Origin: Willaertia magna
Taxonomy: Eukaryota > Heterolobosea > Eutetramitea > Acrasida > Naegleriidae
Direction: 5' to 3'
DNA: 28,842 nucleotides
NCBI GenBank assembly: GCA_902984215.1
Contig: CADWAF010000543.1
Coordinates: 1 to 28,842, forward strand
Shown here: positions 17,856-27,535 of the stretch, one piece after another
Numbering within the stretch: the stretch's first letter is position 1
How the letters are laid out: each line of letters opens with the position of its first letter
Made by a program: the position numbers and the translations under genes
Notes under the pieces: generated by a model
Told to the model about the DNA's origin: nothing
Seen by the model: only the letters and a program-made list of their open reading frames with translations
Database searches by the model: none

Positions 17856-20800
17856 ATGAGCTCCAATAACAATGACGATGAAAGAGAGCCAATAACAACA
17901 ACAAATACTGATAATAATAACACTACTGATAACAATGCTGATAATAATACCACTAATAATAACAATGATAAAGAAGAAAATAATAATGATCATGAAGTGG
18001 TAAAGAAAGATAAGAGCAAAAAACAACAATCAACAATAGCGGAAGAAGAAAATAATGAAAATCATAATGAATTGTCAAATGAATTAACAAATAGTAGTAG
18101 TAACGCTGAAGATATTGTTTCTTCGGAGAATGAAGAAGATCAAAACAACAATCATTCAGATAAATTAGATCAACAAGAAGAAGAACATTCAAAACAACAA
18201 CACTCCGACGAACATCAAGAAGAACATGTAGAAGAACAACAAATAGAAGAAGAAGAAGAACCTTTTATATTACCAGATCCAAATGATTTAATAAATTTAT
18301 CTCATCAAGAATTTCTTTCAAAATATGTAAAAATTTCAGATCAATTTATTGAGAATTTTACAAGTACAACTTCTTTTCAATTACCTTTAATTCAGTTACT
18401 TTCAAAAGAAATTGAAATTTTAAATTTTATTAAAGAAAATTATAAAGAATTATTTGATGAATATAAATTTTTAAATAATAATGATAAATTTATAAATTTA
18501 TATAATTTAGATAATAATAATTTAGTAATTAAAGAGAAGGATATTATAAAAGCAAATAATTCTTATTGGTTTACAAATTCACATATGATTGGAATGTTAA
18601 ATAAAGCAACAAGATTAAAAAATATTGATTCTGAAGAATTAATTGAAAAGATTAGTGAATTATTTTATTCATGTATAGATTATTATTTAAATATAAATTT
18701 AAAATATTCTTTTCAAGTTTATAAATTTTATTTTATTGAAAATAATAATGAAGATAATACAGAAAATAAAAAATTTAAAAAACAATTAAATTTACAGTTA
18801 ATTAAAAGTATAAGTTTAGGTTCAGATGTTTGTAGATCATTAACTTATCAAAAACATGATTTTTATAATAAATATTTAGTTAAAGATCAAAAATTAATAA
18901 ATAATGATTTAAATAGTTATAATGAAATTATAAATAAAAATCAAAGTTCTAATTGGAATGAAAATTATGAAAATTTTATATTTTCTTTACCTAAACCAAA
19001 AATGGATTATTCAAAGTTTTGTTGTAAAGCTATAAATATATTTGGTCAACATGGTGGTTATATAATTTACAATGAATTATTAAAATCATTTAAAGATTTA
19101 CCAATTAAAATTGTCGACCGTATTGTAGAGTGTATTTTTAATCAATATCCTTTTTTAAATATTAAATTTAGAGATTTATTTACAATGGAATTTGTAAATA
19201 GTTTTTTTAAATATATTTCAAATTTATCTGATGAAATTATAAAGAATGAAAAACCAAATTTTTATGAAAATTTAATTTTTTTATTTAGAAATAAAATTTT
19301 ATCTGGAAAATTAAATGAAGATAAAACTATTGAAATTAGCGATAAATTAAAATTAGAATTTTTTTATAGATTATTACAAAGTCCAACTGTTGAAAGAAAA
19401 CTTTATGGAATGAATGAAATTAAATCCTTTGTTGAACAATTAATTAAATCATCTTCTAATAATAATAATTTAACAAATAATATTCCTGCACTAGGTAACA
19501 ATAATGGTGGTGTTAGTGGTAATGGTGCGTTAACAACAACTACCACTAATAACTCTTTAAATAATAATAATAATAATTTAACAATTGTAAAGAAAGAGCT
19601 CCATATTAAAGTTTTACTTCACTGGATTGAAGAAAAGAAATTATTAAATTATTTATTTGAAAAAGATGTCCATAGAGAATTAATTAGACAAAGTACTTTA
19701 ATTTTACAATTTTTAGCTTCAAATAAAGGATTTTCAAATGAAGAATTAGATTTATTATGGGGAGCATCAAACTATGATAAACATGAAGCTACACAAAGAT
19801 TAATATTCGGTCTTATAACTAATTTAATTTCAAGTTTATCTGCAAATAATATTTTATATTTATTTTCAAAGATTGATTCAATTCCAATTGAAACAATAAG
19901 TAAACAAGATCATTATATTGAGTTTTTAGCTCAATTTACAATTGAATCTGTTAATGCTTTTGTTAAATTAAAAGATAAAAGAAAAACTTGGTTTGGTTTA
20001 GATTTATTATGGAAACTTGCTATTCAAAATAATAGAAAAGCATTTGAATGTTTATGTGAAGTTTTTAAGTATGATAATTTTGAACCACAAAGAAAAACTT
20101 GTTTAAAATCATGTATTGATATGTTAAAATCTAGAACAAATGTAACTGGAGCTGTAACTTTAATGAAAACTATTTTAGATACTTATAATTTAGCTATTCC
20201 ACAAAATCAAATTAATAATAATTTAAATAATAATAACAATAAGAAGAAAAAAGTTAAACTTGGTGCATGGTCTGTTATAGATAGTATTAATGATAAAACT
20301 AAATTTGTTGATATATTCTTTTCAAATTTTGAGCAACAATTCCCAACTGACCAAGAATATAATGAACAATCAAATCAAGAATTAAAAGAGCAATTAGACT
20401 TTTTGGAATTTATTTTAAAAAATTCACCAATTACATTAACATTTAAAAATTGTATAGTATTATGGACTCATGGATATAAACCAACTGTTTTAGAATGGTT
20501 TTTAAAATTAAGAAATAATTTTACTGAAGATTTTGAAGTATTTGACGAAAACGTTACAAAATTAGTTTTTGAAGAATTGTTATGTGCAAAAAGCAAAGAT
20601 TTAACAAATTTATATTCTGACATGTCAGAAATAGAATTTAAATGTTTTTACATCTTTTTCTTAGCTGTAAATATTAATAATAATACTATTTCTATAATTT
20701 ATGAAGATTTCGATGGTGATAGTGTATTAGAACAATATGAAAATGGAAATAAGAAATTAATTTCAAAGATTGCTAATACTGTAGTTCAAAAAGGAAGAGG

Positions 20801-23800
20801 TTTCTTAGAAGCTCCTCCACCAAACTCTTCATTATATGAAGAAGAACTAAAACCAGTTAAGAAAGTGATAAAGAAGTTTGTTACTGCTAGTGAAAATATA
20901 ATTGGTATTGAACATTTATGGAATATTGTTCTTTCAGCAAAAGATAATGCTGTTATTAAAAATTCAATTGAGGTTTTAAATAATTTTAAATCTGAATTTA
21001 CAAAAGAAATGAAATATTTAAGTATTGAACATCGTGAAACTCACGTTAAAGAATGTATGACTAAATTAAAGAAATATGAAAGAAATGAAAGATACCTAGT
21101 TAATATTATATCATTATTACTTGATTATATTTATCTATTTAATTCTCAAAGTGGAGGTGGTGGTATATTTAATGCTCATGGTATTTCCTGTACTGGTGCT
21201 CCAATTACTTTAAGGATAAAATGTTTTAATGATCGTTTTGTTAAAGTAGTTCCATGTACTTTAACGATTGCTAATTTAAGAAAGTTAATTGCTACTGAAT
21301 TAGGCGATGAATCTTGTGCTCCTTTGTTGCGTATTGAAACTAGTGATGGATTTGATTTAACTTCTTATCCAACTAAAACCTTAAAGGAATGTGATATTGC
21401 TGATGATTCAAGTATTTATGTGAAACGTATTACAACTAGAGATGTTACTTTTTCTTTACTAAATACTACATTAAAAGCTTTGGGAGTTCCTGAAATTGGT
21501 AATTTATTACTTTTAAGAAATAGTGGTTCCTCTAATCGTTCAGTTTCAGATAATGGAAAGAAAAATAAGGAAGAAAGTACTTCCATATTCTCTTCTTTAT
21601 CAGGTGGTCATGACCCAATTGACTCTGATTATGTTATCTTATCAGATGAAAAGTTATCGTATCCAAATATTATATTGTCAAGAGATGACAATTTTTCGAC
21701 ACTATTTTCACTATTAGATATTGGAGATGATGTAGCTAAAAAAGCTTGGTTACTTTTAATGCACTTACCAACCAATGCACAAATGGCTCACAATATTCAA
21801 AATATTGAAAAACAAACTAAAAATGTTGATTGGGAAATAATTCTTCCAACAAAATCAATTCATAAGTTATTATATACTTTACAAATTGTAGATTCCAAAT
21901 TTTCAAAGAATTTAACTCCAAATTCTCCACTATTTGAAAATTTCATTAAATTAGGTGGAGTTAATCATTTATTAAAAGGATTACTACAAAATAAGAAGGA
22001 ATATTTTTCCAAAACTCCTTTACACAAACAATGTTTAGGTTTATTACTTAAAACAATTAATAAGTTTTTATCACATTGTGCAAAAGAACATTATGATTTT
22101 GAAAATTTATTACTTTATATTTTAGATATCTTACCTTGTGTTGTATTTGATGAAAAGAAAGAAGAGGAAGCTACAATTACTAGTGGAGTTATTTCAGTAA
22201 GAGAATCAGCTAATAATTATCAATACAATCCTAGTTTCTTATCAAATGAATCAGATGTTAATACTTCTTTAATGGAAAATGGTTTAAATACAATTATTTT
22301 GTTGACATCTATTCATCATAAACTATTGGAAAGATTTTTACAACATGATAACTTAAAATTATTTATTAAACAAAGTTTATTGGAATCAAATGATTCAAAT
22401 ATTAGAAAACAATTTTCTAATGCAATTTATGAATTATCTCTTTCACAAGAGAGTGCGTGTGAATATTTTGTTCCTCTTCTTTATAGATTAATGATAGAAG
22501 AAGATATTGATACTCATAAAGGAAAATGTGAACAATTCTTTACTTTATTAGAAAGTTTAATGATCCATAAAGGAGAAAAATTACATGACGTTACAGTTGA
22601 GGAAATCTCTAATTTAGTATCAAAAATCTTATCTCGTGAAATAATTGAAGAAAGTGATGCGTCTTCTTGTGATCATGTTCTCATTGGTTTACTTAACATT
22701 ACAAGAGTACTACTCAGACTATATCCAAATGCAAAACAAGAAATAGGACCTAAAGTGTATAACGAACTATTTCATTCATGTCTTTTCCAAGTACCAACCT
22801 ATGAACAATTTAAACAAAAGATCTTACCACCAAAATGTAAAACAAAACAAAGCAGAGAAGCAGCTTTTAATTTCCTAATTGAGTTGGCAGATTGTTGTTC
22901 AAGTAATTTTGATGATCTTTTCTCATTAGTTGAAACTTATCTTGGAAATTGTAATCCTCCAACATTATGGGGAGTTTTTCCAAAAGCTTTAGAGAAAAAA
23001 CAAAAGTTTGTTGGTCTTAGAAATCAAGGAGCTACTTGTTATATGAATTCATTAGTTCAACAATTCTTTATGACAATTCCATTTAGAAAAGAATTATTAA
23101 AGATTAATACTTTAGATAAATATCCCGATGAATCAAATATGCAAGATAATGTTAATTTATTAAGAGAACTACAATATATGTTTGCTTATTTACAAGATAG
23201 TTATAAAAAGTATTATGACACTAAACCATTTTGTAGAACTTATAAGGTTGAAGGTCAACCTGTAAATTGTGCACAACAACATGACGCCAATGAATTCTTT
23301 AATTTATTTATGGATCGTATTGAAGAGGCTTTAAAGTTTTATGGTAAATCAAATCTATTAAAACAAGTATTTGGTGGTACTTTATTACATCAAATTATTT
23401 ATGAAGATAAAGTTTCTCAACGTCCAGAACAATTTAACATTATAAGTTTAGAAGTTAAGGATAAACATAATATCTTAGAAAGTTTAGATCTATACGTTAA
23501 AGGTGATATGTTAGTTGGTAATAATCAATACTTTAGTGAAGATTTAAATAGACATGTTGATGCATTAAAACGTACCTTAATAAGAGATTTACCTAATGTT
23601 TTAATTTTACATTTAAAGAGATTTGATTTTGATTTTGAAACAATGGTAAATAGAAAAGTAAATGATAGAATAGAATTCCCACATATTCTAAATATGGAAC
23701 CATACACTGTAGAAGGAATGGAAAGAATTGAAAAGAGAGGAATATTTGATATTCCACCTAAACATAGAGAAGATGATTATTATCAATATAAATTAGTTGG

Positions 23801-25946
23801 TGTATTAGTTCATTCTGGAAGCGCTGAAAGTGGACATTATTATAGTTTTATAATGGATAGAAGCGATCCAGAAAAGAAATGGTATGAATTTAATGATAAA
23901 GAAGTTTCACCCTTTGATGCTGATCAATCATTAGATAAAGAATGTTTTGGTGGTGAAATTGAAAGTTATATTAATAATAAGAAGTTTATTTCTTATCGTT
24001 GTAATAATGCATACATGTTATTATATCAACGTATTAAATTAATAGATGCCGAGGTGTTCCCACAAGTTGAAGAAGAAGAGAATGATATTATTGAAACTGC
24101 AACTACTGCTTCTAATGAGCAAGAACATACTTCTGTTTTAGTTGACAAAAGTGATTATTCAACTCCAATTGATGAAGAACAAATTGTTGATTTTGATGAA
24201 GAGAAATCACCAACAACTGTAAAATATTTAAATCAATTATCTTTTATTGAAAAGAAGAAACAAAAAGTTTTACAAAAGATACAAGATATGCCACTAGATG
24301 TAAAATTAAAGATATCAAATGATAATGAAAAGTTTTATCATGATAGATATATATTTAGTGAATCATTTGATGCCTTTATATTTAACTTTTTAAGTACAAT
24401 ACAACCATACGACAATAATTGTTTAATGAAAAATATTAAATTTACAACAAAATATTGCATAGAATTCTATTCACATAGTTATAATCCAAAAATTGTAAAA
24501 TGGTTTATGTATTTAAAATCAGTTTTTGAAAAAGATATTGATACTTGTAAATGGTTCCTGTTAGAGTTAAGTAATAATGAAAAGTATAGAATTGATATGT
24601 TATTACAATGTCCAATTCCAGAAATTAAAGATTCTTTTATTGATTTAATTTTAGCTGCAATTAAAATATTATATCCACATGAAGATATAATGAAACACAT
24701 TGAAACTATTGAATTTAGAGATAAATCCCTAAGTTACAGTAATTTATTAATTAATAGCCCTGCAATTAGTACTGACAGTAATAATACAAATAATAATACA
24801 AACAAAACTGAGATTTCAGCTATTGCCACTTTTATGGATGCTGTTATTCAAATGATACCTATTTGTCAACACTATTATCGTTCAACAACATCTTACTTTA
24901 GAATGATTTCTGATTTTGCATCTTTAGGTCCATTAAGTTTTAGATTATTATTATTAAATAGACAAATAATTTCTAAATTTGCATTATTACTAAATGGTAA
25001 TACACCAAAACATACCAATAATCCACAACAATTTGAACCATTCTATTATACACCAAAGAATTATAGTTTAGCCAGTTCATTTGGATCTACATCATTAGCT
25101 TATATGATACATGTATTTAATTTATTAGTTAGAACATGTGAAACTGTTTCTTCTAAAGATTGTAAGAAGAGACCTATAGGTGCAATTAATTTTGATTTAA
25201 TTGATATTATGAAAAATCAATCAACTGGAATAATTATAATTTCAACTCAATCAATGATTGATGAAGAATTAAATAAAAAGAAAGAAGAAGACTCAATGAC
25301 ATCTACAATTACAACAACATCTACAGCAGTACCAGTAACAGTTGATAATACAGAAGAGAAAGCATCAGAAGAAGAAAATAATAAAACTAACACAATTGAA
25401 CTAGTTAAAGATAAGAAAAAGGAATTCATGATGGATTTACCAAATATGGACAGAGATAAATTATTTAATAGAGGTTTCTTTAATTCATTAATATCAGCAA
25501 ATATTTGTATAACAGAACTACAAGATATCTTAATTCATTGGTGTTGGGAAAGTCTAATTATCTCTAAAAACTTTTGTAATTTAGTTATTCAAGCATTAAT
25601 GGATAGTGTAAAAAGTCAATCACTTATTGTTTCTAATGAAATTACTTTAGAGCCTTATGCTTCAATTTTAGATTCCTTAATTAAGATAGAGGATAGTATT
25701 CAAGAAGAAAGAACAAATATTGTTTTATCAGATTATTTAGATAATATTATGAAAGAGATTATTGAGAAGAAGAATGCATGTTTTGTTTGTTTAAGACATT
25801 TAGGAAGGATTGATAATTTTAATAAGTTTACAAAACAATGGTGGGATAAAGCAGAGGGTGATATAACTCAAATAACTGCAAAACACAAGTTAAAACTTCA
25901 AAGATTAAACAGTTCTTCTATTAACACAACAACTACAGAAAACTAG
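17856..25946 (+). CDS. Giant ubiquitin-specific protease, USP9X/USP24-like
   Basis: One uninterrupted 2696-residue frame, near the size of USP9X (about 2550) and USP24 (about 2620). These cysteine proteases remove ubiquitin from proteins and control trafficking and signalling. The first ~140 residues are a disordered Asn/Asp/Glu/Gln tract. A long helical-repeat-like region follows, with a ubiquitin-like domain near 1115-1192 (ITLRIKCFNDRFVKVV...IYVKRI), placed ahead of the protease as in USP9X. The catalytic domain (about 1717-2060) has GLRNQGATCYMNS with nucleophile Cys1728, SGSAESGHYYSFI with His1994, and WYEFNDKEV for the third residue. QESL-type ESLDLYVKGDMLVGNNQY and FPHILNMEPYTVEG are characteristic of the USP9X branch. 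The four zinc cysteines of the fingers are absent. Two further Asn- and Thr-rich linkers lie at about 520-570 and 2490-2530. Confidence 0.92.
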   Translation: MSSNNNDDEREPITTTNTDNNNTTDNNADNNTTNNNNDKEENNNDHEVVKKDKSKKQQSTIAEEENNENHNELSNELTNSSSNAEDIVSSENEEDQNNNHSDKLDQQEEEHSKQQHSDEHQEEHVEEQQIEEEEEPFILPDPNDLINLSHQEFLSKYVKISDQFIENFTSTTSFQLPLIQLLSKEIEILNFIKENYKELFDEYKFLNNNDKFINLYNLDNNNLVIKEKDIIKANNSYWFTNSHMIGMLNKATRLKNIDSEELIEKISELFYSCIDYYLNINLKYSFQVYKFYFIENNNEDNTENKKFKKQLNLQLIKSISLGSDVCRSLTYQKHDFYNKYLVKDQKLINNDLNSYNEIINKNQSSNWNENYENFIFSLPKPKMDYSKFCCKAINIFGQHGGYIIYNELLKSFKDLPIKIVDRIVECIFNQYPFLNIKFRDLFTMEFVNSFFKYISNLSDEIIKNEKPNFYENLIFLFRNKILSGKLNEDKTIEISDKLKLEFFYRLLQSPTVERKLYGMNEIKSFVEQLIKSSSNNNNLTNNIPALGNNNGGVSGNGALTTTTTNNSLNNNNNNLTIVKKELHIKVLLHWIEEKKLLNYLFEKDVHRELIRQSTLILQFLASNKGFSNEELDLLWGASNYDKHEATQRLIFGLITNLISSLSANNILYLFSKIDSIPIETISKQDHYIEFLAQFTIESVNAFVKLKDKRKTWFGLDLLWKLAIQNNRKAFECLCEVFKYDNFEPQRKTCLKSCIDMLKSRTNVTGAVTLMKTILDTYNLAIPQNQINNNLNNNNNKKKKVKLGAWSVIDSINDKTKFVDIFFSNFEQQFPTDQEYNEQSNQELKEQLDFLEFILKNSPITLTFKNCIVLWTHGYKPTVLEWFLKLRNNFTEDFEVFDENVTKLVFEELLCAKSKDLTNLYSDMSEIEFKCFYIFFLAVNINNNTISIIYEDFDGDSVLEQYENGNKKLISKIANTVVQKGRGFLEAPPPNSSLYEEELKPVKKVIKKFVTASENIIGIEHLWNIVLSAKDNAVIKNSIEVLNNFKSEFTKEMKYLSIEHRETHVKECMTKLKKYERNERYLVNIISLLLDYIYLFNSQSGGGGIFNAHGISCTGAPITLRIKCFNDRFVKVVPCTLTIANLRKLIATELGDESCAPLLRIETSDGFDLTSYPTKTLKECDIADDSSIYVKRITTRDVTFSLLNTTLKALGVPEIGNLLLLRNSGSSNRSVSDNGKKNKEESTSIFSSLSGGHDPIDSDYVILSDEKLSYPNIILSRDDNFSTLFSLLDIGDDVAKKAWLLLMHLPTNAQMAHNIQNIEKQTKNVDWEIILPTKSIHKLLYTLQIVDSKFSKNLTPNSPLFENFIKLGGVNHLLKGLLQNKKEYFSKTPLHKQCLGLLLKTINKFLSHCAKEHYDFENLLLYILDILPCVVFDEKKEEEATITSGVISVRESANNYQYNPSFLSNESDVNTSLMENGLNTIILLTSIHHKLLERFLQHDNLKLFIKQSLLESNDSNIRKQFSNAIYELSLSQESACEYFVPLLYRLMIEEDIDTHKGKCEQFFTLLESLMIHKGEKLHDVTVEEISNLVSKILSREIIEESDASSCDHVLIGLLNITRVLLRLYPNAKQEIGPKVYNELFHSCLFQVPTYEQFKQKILPPKCKTKQSREAAFNFLIELADCCSSNFDDLFSLVETYLGNCNPPTLWGVFPKALEKKQKFVGLRNQGATCYMNSLVQQFFMTIPFRKELLKINTLDKYPDESNMQDNVNLLRELQYMFAYLQDSYKKYYDTKPFCRTYKVEGQPVNCAQQHDANEFFNLFMDRIEEALKFYGKSNLLKQVFGGTLLHQIIYEDKVSQRPEQFNIISLEVKDKHNILESLDLYVKGDMLVGNNQYFSEDLNRHVDALKRTLIRDLPNVLILHLKRFDFDFETMVNRKVNDRIEFPHILNMEPYTVEGMERIEKRGIFDIPPKHREDDYYQYKLVGVLVHSGSAESGHYYSFIMDRSDPEKKWYEFNDKEVSPFDADQSLDKECFGGEIESYINNKKFISYRCNNAYMLLYQRIKLIDAEVFPQVEEEENDIIETATTASNEQEHTSVLVDKSDYSTPIDEEQIVDFDEEKSPTTVKYLNQLSFIEKKKQKVLQKIQDMPLDVKLKISNDNEKFYHDRYIFSESFDAFIFNFLSTIQPYDNNCLMKNIKFTTKYCIEFYSHSYNPKIVKWFMYLKSVFEKDIDTCKWFLLELSNNEKYRIDMLLQCPIPEIKDSFIDLILAAIKILYPHEDIMKHIETIEFRDKSLSYSNLLINSPAISTDSNNTNNNTNKTEISAIATFMDAVIQMIPICQHYYRSTTSYFRMISDFASLGPLSFRLLLLNRQIISKFALLLNGNTPKHTNNPQQFEPFYYTPKNYSLASSFGSTSLAYMIHVFNLLVRTCETVSSKDCKKRPIGAINFDLIDIMKNQSTGIIIISTQSMIDEELNKKKEEDSMTSTITTTSTAVPVTVDNTEEKASEEENNKTNTIELVKDKKKEFMMDLPNMDRDKLFNRGFFNSLISANICITELQDILIHWCWESLIISKNFCNLVIQALMDSVKSQSLIVSNEITLEPYASILDSLIKIEDSIQEERTNIVLSDYLDNIMKEIIEKKNACFVCLRHLGRIDNFNKFTKQWWDKAEGDITQITAKHKLKLQRLNSSSINTTTTEN
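17862..18270 (+). repeat. Low-complexity AAT/GAA tract encoding Asn/Glu/Gln-rich N-terminus
   Basis: The sequence is dominated by AAT, AAC, GAT, CAA and GAA triplets and encodes runs of Asn, Asp, Gln and Glu in the first ~140 residues of the USP. Similar shorter Asn tracts occur at about 19455-19580 and 20210-20250 in the same gene. Such tracts are prone to slippage and usually encode disordered linkers. Confidence 0.8.
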
Positions 25947-26008
25947 ATAATTTAACACTTTTAATTCCTGTTTGACAAAGGCAATTAATTTATTTAGTAA
26001 ATTTGAGT
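25947..26008. terminator. Convergent 3' ends, USP and small heat-shock gene
   Basis: A 62-bp gap holds the 3' ends of two convergent genes. On the minus strand AATAAA (plus TTTATT at 25989-25994) lies 15 bp past the heat-shock stop. No AATAAA is seen on the plus strand for the USP, so its transcript probably runs into the neighbour. Confidence 0.35.
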
Positions 26009-26443
26009 TTAGTTTACATTGATTGTTAATATTTTAGAACTATCTATTTTCTTTGGTACTCTAATTTTTAAAAGACCATGTTCTATGGTTGCCTTAATTC
26101 CATCAAAATCAACAGTCTTTGGTAATGATACACTTCTATAAAAGGAACCAACATTTCTTTCTACGCAGTGATAAGTTTCGTTATCTTCTTTAATTTCCTT
26201 CTTAATTTCTCCTGTTATTGTTAAAACTCTATGCTGTTCATCTACACCAATTTTTATATCTTCTTTTCCTAGACCAGGAACATTACAAATTATTTTAATC
26301 TCATTGTCAGTCTCTGAGACATCGGTATTTGGAGAAAACTCTTTTACTACACGATCATCTCCCACTAGGAATGGATCAACGAACAGTGTATCCATCCAGT
26401 CATTATTCATAAATTTAGATAATTGTTGATTGTTATTTTGCAT
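26009..26443 (-). CDS. Small heat-shock protein (Hsp20/alpha-crystallin)
   Basis: This 144-residue protein is an ATP-independent chaperone that holds unfolding proteins. After a short variable N-terminus (MQNNNQQLSKFMNNDWMDTL), the alpha-crystallin domain covers about residues 35-135: TDVSETDNEIKI, CNVPGLGKEDIKIGV, VLTITGEIKKE, then ERNVGSFYRSVSLPKTVD and the closing GLLKIRVPK, where the family has A.L.NGVL.I.VPK. The C-terminal extension holds ILTINV in place of the usual I.I/V tail motif. No targeting peptide is visible, so it is probably cytosolic. A TTCTTGAA heat-shock-like element lies 12 bp upstream of the ATG. It is convergent with the USP gene and downstream of an unrelated same-strand gene. 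Confidence 0.92.
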   Translation of the reverse strand: MQNNNQQLSKFMNNDWMDTLFVDPFLVGDDRVVKEFSPNTDVSETDNEIKIICNVPGLGKEDIKIGVDEQHRVLTITGEIKKEIKEDNETYHCVERNVGSFYRSVSLPKTVDFDGIKATIEHGLLKIRVPKKIDSSKILTINVN

Positions 26444-26454
26444 TTCTTTTATTT

Positions 26455-26462
26455 TTCTTGAA
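26455..26462. promoter_or_regulatory. Possible heat-shock element half
   Basis: TTCTTGAA is the palindromic TTCnnGAA core bound by heat-shock factor, here 12 bp before the start codon of the small heat-shock gene. A third unit in register is absent (TAT instead of TTC), though another GAA lies at 26474-26476. The match is short enough to arise by chance in AT-rich DNA; its position is the main support. Confidence 0.3.
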
Positions 26463-26546
26463 ATTATCCAAAACGAAACTATGCCGTTTTTTTATTTTGA
26501 CAGGCCTATTTTCGTCCATAACACAATTTAAGTATTGTAACAATAT

Positions 26547-27293
26547 TTAAATTCCAACTCTACTTTTTATTTTATTTGAGTATGTCTCTAAGTTATGCTT
26601 AAACGTTGCCTTGTTTATCTCGTATTTCTCTTCTCCCAATTCTTCGCGACAGATTAATTTTAAATTCTCCTTATCTTTAACTAAAATTTTCTTAAACTTT
26701 ACACAAGCTTTCCAATAAAAATACTTTGTTAAAAATACTTGATAATTTTCATATAGATAGCCAATGTCAGAGTCAGAAAAAATATTTTTCAATTCACTTT
26801 GGAAATTATAATAAGTGATTATCTTAAAGTCTGCAAAATATTCCAACTTTTCATACTTGCTCTTGAGCTCAGAAATTTCTTTTTCATCAGTACAAACAAT
26901 AATTAGAGTTCTTCTATTATCTTTTGATTTAATAATAAAATCTGGAGTTGTATTGTTCAGCAGCTCAGAAATAGTCTTTGATTGTTTAATATCATTTTCA
27001 GTAATAAAGACCTCTCCATTCTTCAATAATATATCTGCAATCATGTTCTTTATATAATCAAGTAACATATTATTATCTTTGCTATTGTAACCTAATTTTT
27101 TCAGTGTCTCTTCAACGAAAATTAAGGCGTCCGTTGTGTTTAAAACAGCATATTTATGTTCTAACAACTCTTTAAAGTCCATGTTTTTATCCCAATTGCT
27201 TGGAATATAAAACTTTTTTTCTTCCTTCCCTACTTTCTCTTGTTCGAAATTAAGGTTTACTTCCTTTTCTTTTGCTAGCGGAATGTTACTCAT
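26547..27293 (-). CDS. Unrecognised 248-residue protein, possible degenerate nuclease fold
   Basis: The frame starts at ATG 27293 (MSNIPLAKEKEVNLN...) and I do not recognise the family. It is soluble, charged and Lys/Glu-rich with no membrane segment. Its most structured part, about residues 92-165, reads EVFITENDI...TPDFIIKSKDNRRTLIIVCTDEKEI, a beta-hairpin-like pattern reminiscent of PD-(D/E)XK nucleases, where an acidic residue precedes a PD-strand and a strand ending in (D/E)xK. Here the expected E-x-K is replaced by C-T-D, with a DEK just after, so catalysis is doubtful. An aromatic helix (YLYENYQVFLTKYFYWKACVKFKK) follows, then a basic tail. The gene lies 103 bp upstream of the heat-shock gene on the same strand. 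The nuclease idea is a weak inference. Confidence 0.6.
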   Translation of the reverse strand: MSNIPLAKEKEVNLNFEQEKVGKEEKKFYIPSNWDKNMDFKELLEHKYAVLNTTDALIFVEETLKKLGYNSKDNNMLLDYIKNMIADILLKNGEVFITENDIKQSKTISELLNNTTPDFIIKSKDNRRTLIIVCTDEKEISELKSKYEKLEYFADFKIITYYNFQSELKNIFSDSDIGYLYENYQVFLTKYFYWKACVKFKKILVKDKENLKLICREELGEEKYEINKATFKHNLETYSNKIKSRVGI

Positions 27294-27535
27294 AGTCTTT
27301 TGCCTAGCAGTTTAAGGTTTACACGTTTTTTATGTGACCCACCCATTTTTAAAAACCGTTTGTAAATGTAAATTACAATTAATTTACAAAACGAAGAAAC
27401 GGCCAAAGGACTTTCCAAGGACTAAATAAGAACCCAAAACTTTCAAGATCTCTTTCCCAAAAACTTTTTTATCAAATTTCTTCTTTGAATTTTAATGTAA
27501 ATTTTAAAAACAAAGAAAAAATATTTCCAACAAAA
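27294..27535. promoter_or_regulatory. Divergent promoter region before the F-box-GTPase gene
   Basis: The 242-bp gap between divergent start codons includes ACCCACCCA at 27337-27345 and AACCGTT at 27354-27360, both also present in the divergent region at 2467-2801. A start-stop pair ATGTAA lies at 27495-27500, 36 bp before the true ATG, and would act as a minimal upstream reading frame if transcribed. No TATA-like box is certain. Confidence 0.4.

Noticed and set aside
17841..18192. Minus-strand frames rich in Ile/Leu opposite the USP N-terminus
   Set aside because: They are the antisense of AAT/GAA triplet tracts, which always give hydrophobic-looking frames; no start context or family resemblance.
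19440..19590. Asn/Thr triplet runs as a CRISPR-like or satellite array
   Set aside because: Units are in-frame AAT/ACA codons without spacers, part of a disordered linker in the USP.
21523..21717. Plus-strand 64-codon frame inside the USP gene
   Set aside because: It overlaps conserved USP coding sequence in another register and has no recognisable content.
27485..27535. N-terminal extension of the F-box-GTPase protein
   Set aside because: The first codon is TTG; the first ATG is at 27536 and the extension has no conserved character.
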